In this document: positions 55,858 to 64,000 of the stretch, one piece after another
Position numbering within the stretch: the stretch's first letter is position 1
How the letters are laid out: each line of letters opens with the position of its first letter
Assembly: GCF_901709675.1 (NCBI RefSeq)
Contig: NC_051087.1
Location: forward strand, 5,475,001-5,539,000
Direction: 5' to 3'
Source: Syngnathus acus
Taxonomy: Eukaryota; Chordata; Actinopteri; Syngnathiformes; Syngnathidae
Length of the DNA: 64,000 nucleotides
Program-made: the position numbers and the translations under genes
The notes under the pieces: model-generated
Database searches by the model: none
What the model saw: only the letters and a program-made list of their open reading frames with translations
Told to the model about the DNA's origin: nothing

Positions 55858-58800
55858 TTTATTTTCAAATTGACCAAGAGGAGAGATGGGGGGTTATAAT
55901 AACAATAACATTTTTTGCTTCAAAATATTGATTATTATAACATTTGACTTTGGGGTAGATAAAAGGAGCACAGGGATATACTACATACAGGGTACATACA
56001 GTACAAGAAAGCATAGCACCGTTTTACACAGAATACGGTTGTCTTTTGTGTACAGTATTACACTAGCATTTCAACCAATTTATATTGTGGGTAGGTCATC
56101 TGTGAGGAGGGGCGCCCATTGTCTTGACACATTAAATATAATACACCTCAATTTGATTGAGGATAGTTAAAAAATAATAATAATTCAGAGCTTCTTTTAT
56201 AATGTTAAACCTGTCCATTATTATAATCTATTCTTTTTTTGCAAGACATATACTTTGTTTTCCTTCTTTCATGTAATCAACAACATCCATTGGTCTTTTT
56301 TTTTTTTTTTTTTAAATTTAAAATAAGAAAAACACCTATAGGCCTACTGTACATTCTTTGGGCTGGCTTATCAGTGACACGCACACTCAAGAAAGGAACA
56401 GATTGGCATTACACTTCAGAGTGATGCCTCACGCATGCTAAAGATGATCTAGTTTTTCTACTATGTGGTGAGTGGTCAATGTTGCAAGAAATAGATTTTT
56501 TTTTTTAGAGATTGGCTTGATGTGTTACTGTGGTTAAGTGTTGGGCTGTCAGTCATTTAACAACAATTCTGCAAGGTGGGAGGGGGGGACTCGTGCTGCA
56601 TTGTCTACAAACACCCACTTTTTTTCACTCACATCTATTTCCATATGAAAATAAGATGGTTCGACAGTGACATGTTTAGCATGCTTGCACAAATACACAC
56701 ATTCGGCCTCTCTCTCTCTCACACACACACATACGCACACACACTTATTCAAGTTGAGCAGTCCCACACACGGGCTTCCAGAACACTGAGCCCAACCGGC
56801 AAGGAAAGTTTCTTGAATCTTACAATTTTCTTTATACTGCAACGCAAGAACTGATTGGCTATCGCCAGGGGTTACCAATATTGTTCCCCCTGAGAAATAC
56901 ACGAACAACTCAGGAACAAGACACACAATATTCACCGCGCACACATACATACATACAAGCGCGCACACACTAAAGAAGTGCAGTGGAACCTCCAAAGTCA
57001 AGCACCCCAAACTAAGCTTGAAGGAAAACATGTCGAAACAGCAAACATAGTGAAGGACGTCAGGTAATTGTGTTTTTTTTTTTTTTTTTTAATTTGATGC
57101 CATCACACTAAAAGTGGAGCGCAGAAGCGTAATGACAACATAGAATCACAAATGAAAAAAATTGAAATATTAGCTGCATAAATGTTAACTTTACAAATGT
57201 TAACGTTTGAAAGCACAATAACGAAAGCTTACCAACAAACGACTTCTGTTCTTGCTTCATGTCATGTTGGAAGACTGAATTCCGAGTAAAACACTTAAAA
57301 GAAACTTTAGTTTTACAATATAACGGTTAACTAGGAACAAGCTTGATGGCGACAGTTTGCGCAAATCCATTTGCTTTACATTACTCATACAAAAAAAAAC
57401 ATTTGGAAATGTTGGACAACTTGAAAGTGGAGTTTGACTTTGAAGGTTACACCACTAAAACACATTCTGGAAGAGAACCAAAGATGATTCCCCTTCACCG
57501 AACGTCAACACTTTCCTTCAGACCGAGGCTTTTGCGTTTGATATGGCTTACTAGTGTAGTGAGGAGGTCCTCATTGATCTGGTCCTGCTTTTTACTGCTG
57601 CTTGAGAACTGAGGAACAATTGTAGTGAACTGCATGATTCTTTTCTGAGGCCCAACGAGGAAGAGAAGGGTTAAACTGTGATCCCAAAGAGACCAGGAGA
57701 CAAATGTCCCATGTTGAGGTTTACAGGTCTAAAAGAGGACCTCTACCTTTTGTCTGTAGAGGAATGTGGGTCATATCATCATCATCATCATCAGTCACCA
57801 CACTCCTTGTGACTTTTCTTACTCTAGCCGCCGGTCGTTACAGCAGCACGGTTTAACCCTTCCCGGTCTGATTCCAGACTGAGGCAGAAGCATAACTTCC
57901 CACATTCCTGAGAGTGCAAGTACCATCCGGCAACTTCAAACCCTTACTAAGTCAATTACTGTAAGACACACACACACAAGCACACACTCTCCAAAATGCT
58001 CTCTCTCACAAAACACACACGCACACGATACATTTCTCACACAAAGAGTCATGCCACAGTTGACAAGCGACTAGGTCTCGGACAGTGATTTACTGTACAC
58101 AACCACATCAAGTGCTAAAGTTTCATGAGGATATACTGTTTGTTACGTATAGGGCTCTCTGAATGTCCAAAAAAATAATCCCTTCTACATATATATATAT
58201 ACACACACACACACACTTGCGTGAGCGTTGTTAGGGGTTAGCTCTTGTTGTAAAATATAGATTTGCGTATGTATGCCTTTGCAGTTGGGAATTCAAACTA
58301 ACAGAACTATGTAATTGGCACTTTGAATCAATAAACCTCTTATTTGTGATCATCCCGCAAACATTTCAGTTGGACTGTAATCAATAATTTTTCTTTTAAA
58401 GAATTTAAAAAAAAAAACAATGTCAATAGCTTCTTTTAGGCAGAGATCCTGCAAAATTGCCAGATTAGAGCTATAACAGAAGGTCAGCATTTGCCTTTTT
58501 ACTGTATGCGCTTTCACACCATGACTCCGCATTATGATGGTCACAAGTGTGACATCAGCACCTAGCGTGACATCAAATACTTTGCTGAAAAGCAACAATT
58601 GCTTTCAACACAACATAGCATTGCAGAATTTCCTCACATACAGGTGGCAACCCACCTCTGTTACAACTCTCATCGTACTTCCCACGGCAGAGAACTTGCG
58701 GGGTGGACTTTGTCCTTCTCCCCTCCATCCTTGCCCTTTACACAGAAAAGCAATTCGGGGGTGGGGCAAGGGTTAAAAGGGCAAATGTCACAGTGCTTTA

Positions 58801-59409
58801 CAAACACTTGAGTTGCAAAAAAAAAAAAAAAAAAACTCACTCACCTTTGACTCCCCCAACCAGACTATTATAAGCTAATTGTGGACTTGAGTGAGAAAAG
58901 GGGGGGGGTCGGTTCATTTGAGGGGTTTCGTCAACACGCCAAGAAACACTTTGAACAAAGTAAAAAAAAGTCAACGCGACTAATAAAAGCTTACACAGTT
59001 ATTCTTTCCATGCAATCATATAAAATACTACATTTCCATTTCCTGTTAGGCTATATTGGATATTTACACGTTTTTCTCAATATCATACAGGAAATTTGTA
59101 CATGGTTAGTTAGTCCATTTTGACACACCTCCAACAGTCTTCTGTTACCGTGGCGATGAGGCGTTTGTGTCATATTCCACAGACTATCTCGCTCCCTTCC
59201 AAGGAAAAACGGGGGAGCTTGCCGGGAGTTCATTTGTCCAGCCGTTACTGGTGATGCTCGTCAATGAGATCCTCGTGGAGTTGCAGATTTCTTTGTTGCC
59301 GTGATCCCACCTTTCAGCTGGAAAGGTTTGCCAAGCACACAATTAAAACAAATGTATGTGGCAGGCCTTTGGACTTTTCCGTTTTCTTTTCCAACAGGCC
59401 CTCCAGACC
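55858..59409 (-). other. Probable clock 3' UTR and flank
   Basis: TTTATT at 55858-55863 reads AATAAA on the minus strand and would end a 3.5-kb clock 3' UTR just beyond the kit cleavage site. Contents: poly-T tracts (56300, 57070, 58820), CA-rich repeats (56710-56745, 57965-58030, 58200-58218) and AT-rich DNA. No exon is recognised. Earlier polyadenylation is possible. Confidence 0.4.
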
Positions 59410-62400
59410 TTACTGCGGTTGGCTGCTGACACTGTCGGTCCTGTGCGACGACGGCGCTTTCTGCTGTTTCTGGGGTTGGGGTTTGAGCTGCTGCGGATGC
59501 CTCTGGTGGTGGGATTGTTGCTGTTGTTGCCTTTGTTGTGATTGTTGTTGCGGTTGTTGTTGCTGCTGCGGCTGTTGTTGTTGATGAGTTGTCTGGGTAA
59601 AGGTACCCTGCTGCTGAAGTGGGAAGGCTGCCTGTAGAATCAGCTGAGTGGACTGGTTACCATGGAGAAGACGAGTGCCCTAACAGGAAAGACATGGATA
59701 AACCTATGTGCACAACTTTTGTGTGATGGAATAAATTTCCACTCTGAAGTTGTTAGTGGGAAGACAAGTGTGAGTTGAAATAGGTGTGTAGGAAAATTCA
59801 CACATTTTACAAGTTCAATTCAAAAAGTGAAACTCATTGGGGAAACACTTTTCACAAGCCCAATTCTTACCAACTTTCTATTTAAAAAGCAGGAGGAGAA
59901 CAGAACATAGCATACTCTAAAACGCAGAGCAATTCGACTTATTTCCACTGACATGCATGACAATACCATTTAATTCATGCACTTTTACTGCCATCTCGTG
60001 GTACCTGTAGGAACTGCTGCTGCTGCTGTTGCTGCCCCTGTTGGCCGCTTTGCGCCACCACAGCCGTCTGGTTAGAGGCGTCGGTCTGACCCTGGGAAGG
60101 TTGCGCTGGTTGGAGAGTCAGTGTCTGTGTTTGTCCTCCCTGCTGTAGATGTACAGGAGTTGAAAAGGAAACATAGAGGAAGATATTCAAACGAACAAGG
60201 AGCAAGACCCCACCCCAAAATATGAATCACAATGCAACTTCGTCTTTACCTGTTGCCCACCGAAGGGGTTGTATGCGGTGACCACCTGGCCCATGAACAT
60301 GGAGGTGGGAACCATGACGGCGCCGCATGCCATTGGAGCTGTTACAAGTTTGGTCACCAGCTGTTGCCCTGCTGGAAAACTGTTGTAGAAAGCAAAATAA
60401 CAACACTTCATTCCCACACAAAGCTATTAAAATACCTTCATTGAATTGACAAATGTACCGGATCTGACGGTCCTGCGTGAAGGTGGCCACAGCTGTGCCT
60501 TGCTGCGTGTTGTTCTGCGGCAGACTGGTGCTGATCTGCAGCACGTTGTGCTGCCCCGGTTGGGAGATCATCATGGTATTGTACAGTTGGGTTGGCACAG
60601 AGTTTTGCGTCTGTGGCTGAGCCTGAGGGGGCTGTTGAGACTGTCGTTGGGTCTGCAGGGGGGGCGAAACAACAACTTAGATCCGTTACAGAGTTTGCAT
60701 CCAATTTCTCCAGTTCGCAATGTCTTTATTTATCTTCCTCCGATGCAAAATGCACACAGTCAGAGATACGGTCAACAAATTTTATGGGAAAGCTCAAAGC
60801 CACAGAATGAGAAAATGGCTTGCAGCTGCATAATTTGCATAGTTTCATGCAGAACCAGAGATTGCATTGAATTTGAAACTGAAATAAAATCTATATGGTT
60901 CTCTTGGCGGAAACTAAAAACATGTGCTTTGTTTCATTTTTGCAGCACAAACACTTACTGTATGCATAAATTACGCTACGAACACTAAAAAACAAAAAAT
61001 AAAAAGAAACACAGAGGCACATTGTTTCAGAAACGACTTCCCAATCCGCTCATGTGATCAGATATGAGAATTTTGGCCTAGTTTATTTTCACTTTTCTAC
61101 ACAGTGGTTAACTTAACCCTTGTATGAATATTCAAATGTTAAGCATACTTTTAAAAAAAAAAGAAAAAGAAAAAAAAAAGCCTATCCGGTACTTAAGGTT
61201 TTATGATGCTGACGGTTTGAGCCTGGAACTAATTAAAGCCATGTTTGAAACTAGAACAACCTAGAAGTCAATAAGCATCACGAAAGAGATTTTGTTCAGC
61301 TTTGGAGGCTCCGTTGGGTATACGTGTTGTTTTTATGTGCAGTTGCTTGCGTCCCACCTGCTGCTGAAGGCTTTGCTGAGGAGGAGGCGCCTGTTGCTGG
61401 ATGGTGAGTTGTGGTGTTCCCGAATGGACCGGGTTGATTGCCGTTTGTTGGACCTGATTGCTCAGAGCGCTGGCCTGTTGGACCGGCGCCACCTGGGGGA
61501 GCTGCATGTTCATCGCTCCTCCCTGTTGCTGCAACAACATCTGCAATGAGCACACATTTCTTTTGTGTAAGCACATTCATGGACTAAAAAAGAAAAACAT
61601 AACTTCGTGGACACCTGTTTTCTATGATAATGGTTTTCCAAGAGAATTACTACACAATGGGTGATTCTGCTTCTAGGTCAGACAACGGCTGTTGCAACTT
61701 GCCCACATGCTTTCTGGCTTTGTTCAAGTAAGTCATTTCCCAGGTTTGGAAATTGTGGGCAGAAATTTCTCCCTATTACATTTTAGTTTGTGTGGATCTG
61801 ACTTTTATGAAATTATGCAACATGACTAGGTGTTTAGGGCATACCGAAGAAAGCATAACCCCTGAAAATCTGTCACTGGGATCAGTAGAGAAAAGTTCAA
61901 ATGGTGAATGAAGTATTTAAGTACTGGTACTGATTGAAGCTGAGCCAGTTCTGCCACTTGAGTCTCCCAGTGACACAGATACGCACAAGCACGTGAAAAT
62001 ACATCAGTGGTGAAATTGAGGTGAAGAAGATATTCAGGTTGTGGGTGTATCATTTTAGCTGGTATTACTATTGCCAATTGTGGTAAACTACTTCGTGGCA
62101 GCAGTCCAGCAGTCACTGATTCAAACTAGTTCCAGGAGTAAACAGGCCAAAATTACACATGGCCATTGTGTGGGTGTGAGCTGGAGACGACGTCAGTTTG
62201 TGCACCCTTAAGGTTATGATCCTACCACAGAGTGAGTCTCTTCTTGGTGGGGTGACATGTGATGTCAGCAATTCTGAACATGACCCGTGGCCGGTAATAG
62301 TTTCTGCATGAGTGTGTTCATTATATTATTCACTGTATATTATAGCTCAGACATGAACGATGAATTGCGATATAGCAAGGAACATCTTTCCTAAAAATAA

Positions 62401-62747
62401 AAGTGTAAATACCAGTATAGACTGAATTGGTTCTACCTGAATACCCTGGCCCTGGACCCTCTGTAGCTGCTCCTGAATGTTTCTTAGCTCGTCCTGCTGC
62501 CGCTGAATGTTGGCCTGTATCATTCTGGTCCTTTGCTCCAGCTGCTCCTTAAGATGCTGCATAGCATTCACCTGTGCTGAGAACTCCATCACCGGCTGCA
62601 GGGTATGGGAAAAGAACAATTTTTAATGATAGCATGTAATGCATGTACATATGCACGATCGATCAATGATTTTTGACGCAGAGAAACGAGCACAGAAGGC
62701 AGTAGTAGTGTCTTACCTGTACGTTTGACTGCAGTTGCTGTGGTTGT

Positions 62748-62779
<32 letters not shown>

Positions 62780-62835
62780 CTGTTGTTGTTGTTGTTGTTG
62801 TTGTTGCTGCTGCTGCTGCTGCTGTTGCTGCTGCT

Positions 62836-62869
<34 letters not shown>

Positions 62870-64000
62870 CTGATGTTGTTGTTGTTGCTGCGTGATCATA
62901 CCCGGAGTGACACTCTGGCTAGTAGTCTGAGAGCTCATGGACTGCAGATATGGACAAACAATTAGGACAATTATATTAATGCTGTATTCAAATAATCTAA
63001 TAAGATTGGTTATGGGACGAAACAGTTTGCTACATGTTGCTGTCTCAAGTTTGTTTAGTCTCACCTGGCTGCTAATGGATGAGCGACGCTGGGACGTCAT
63101 CTCCATGGTTGAAGCCAGGGACTGTCGCGGAGGCGTGGCTGTATCCATATGAAGCTTGGAAGCTGTTGGTGCGCAAACAGAATCAGCGATTAGCTTTAAA
63201 AAAAAAAAAGTTTACTTTTTACATTATTTGTATCAGAGACGATGATTACACTGTATGTCAATGTTTCTCAAATCTGGCTTGCAAAAAGTGGCGTTTTACT
63301 TACAAGTGCAAGTGTTGTCCGATACATGCGATGAGGACTTGCGGGAACTTCGGGAAGAGGTTGAGGGTGTTCGGCTGCGGTCAAACCTTTCTAACGCCTC
63401 CTTGAGGCTGGAAGTGTTCAGCTCTGAACCAGAGTCCTGGCCCTGTCAGGCACAGAATAAGAGTAAATGGGAGGACGTTTATCACAGTTCTCTGTATTAA
63501 TACAAAGAAGTAAAGAAAATATTCTAGATTTGTACCTATTGATTTTTGTGCTGTATATTGTTTGCAAACTAGTCAAGAGGGAACTACTTGCAAGTATTTC
63601 TTACTTAATTCTTTATTTTTATTTAATCTAATGTATGTGCTCGAATGCGGTGCCATGACGAAAAAAAAACGTGCGTACAATAGAAAACAATATTTCACCT
63701 TATCCATAGTGACCTCTGGTTTGGATTCTTCAATGCCCAGCTCCCTTCGCTGTTCCGCCCTCACTTCTGCATAGCTACAGAGATGTTTTTGAGAGAGGAA
63801 GGAAGAGATTTCTGAGTCATTATGAAGACATTTTTAGTTGTTGGAGTGACCTCATTAAAGTGAATTTTGGTTAAAAAAAAAAAAGGTACGAGGATTTTTC
63901 TCCTCCTTATACCTGACGACTGTATGCGTGCAGACAATAAACTCGGGCCGAGAGTTCCACTGGTGATAGGTAATGTAGTAGTGCGTCTGCAGCCATATCC
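59410..64000 (-). CDS. clock: CLOCK circadian regulator, 3' portion (5' part beyond window)
   Basis: CLOCK is the bHLH-PAS partner of BMAL that activates E-box circadian genes. Eleven exons in gene order: 64000-63913 (cut by the window edge), 63774-63699, 63442-63304, 63162-63065, 62941-62717, 62595-62437, 61540-61358, 60652-60459, 60379-60250, 60142-60005, 59679-59410. This gives 565 codons plus stop. The first piece is the end of the PAS-B/PAC region ([40 protein letters not shown]). Then come [40 protein letters not shown], a 43-residue polyglutamine run, and a coiled-coil segment ([20 protein letters not shown]) matching the exon-19-type region needed for activation. [29 protein letters not shown] and a glutamine-rich C terminus ([11 protein letters not shown]) follow. 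Frame is kept at all junctions. The clocka/clockb choice is open; synteny with a PDGFRA-less kit favours the b copy. NPAS2 is less likely given the kit linkage. Confidence 0.95.
62744..62890 (-). repeat. Polyglutamine-coding CAG/CAA repeat in clock
   Basis: 43 consecutive glutamine codons (62744-62872), one histidine codon (62873-62875), then five more glutamines (62876-62890), all within one clock exon. CAG and CAA codons are mixed, which slows but does not stop slippage. Confidence 0.95.

Noticed and set aside
62735-62965. Poly-leucine frame on the plus strand
   Set aside because: It is the antisense reading of the clock glutamine repeat.

Overview
This is a stretch of vertebrate nuclear DNA, almost certainly from a teleost fish and probably a percomorph. 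It contains intron-rich genes with GT-AG junctions, fish-type DNA transposon relics, (CA)n and (GA)n microsatellites, and the conserved CHIC2-FIP1L1-KIT-CLOCK neighbourhood. I reconstructed every gene by hand from splice signals. In each complete gene the summed exon lengths are divisible by three and the joined protein reads through, so the models are internally consistent. Family names rest on remembered protein families, not on a database search.

Layout. 656-5684 (-): an SLC34A2-type Na/phosphate cotransporter, 13 coding exons, 637 aa. 7220-8847 (+): OCIAD1, 8 exons, 239 aa. 9118-10065 (-): an intronless rhomboid-like RHBDD2 relative, 315 aa. 11254-21666 (+): CHIC2, 6 exons, 170 aa; its 9-kb first intron holds about 7.7 kb of TTAGGG-rich satellite enclosed by the ends of a hAT-like transposon. 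24.0-28.2 kb: a repeat-rich block with tRNA-Gln-like sequences, an array of palindromic ~237-bp units and transposon relics. 28503-30023 and 31010-32266 (both -): a tandem pair of secreted lipocalin-like genes with matching six-exon structures (228 and 218 aa). 33723-38084 (-): FIP1L1, 16 exons, 559 aa. 38.1-43.4 kb: intergenic. 43364-54194 (+): a KIT-type receptor tyrosine kinase, 21 exons, 959 aa. 59410-64000 (-): the 3' part of CLOCK (565 codons plus stop, 11 exons, cut by the window edge), with a 43-glutamine run.

How the genes relate. They are not an operon and mostly serve unrelated roles: phosphate transport, endosome/mitochondrial biology, vesicle-associated CHIC2, plasma ligand binding, mRNA 3'-end processing, stem cell factor signalling and circadian transcription. 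Their linkage is ancestral. LNX1, GSX2 and PDGFRA, which lie in this interval in tetrapods, are absent between the genes seen here. That suggests the reduced teleost duplicate (the kitb/clockb side), though the a/b assignment is inference.

The most unusual object is the telomere-like satellite inside the CHIC2 intron. It has a three-round, five-unit higher-order structure, short 208-bp monomers on its 3' edge, and flanking transposon ends with matching 8-bp target duplications.
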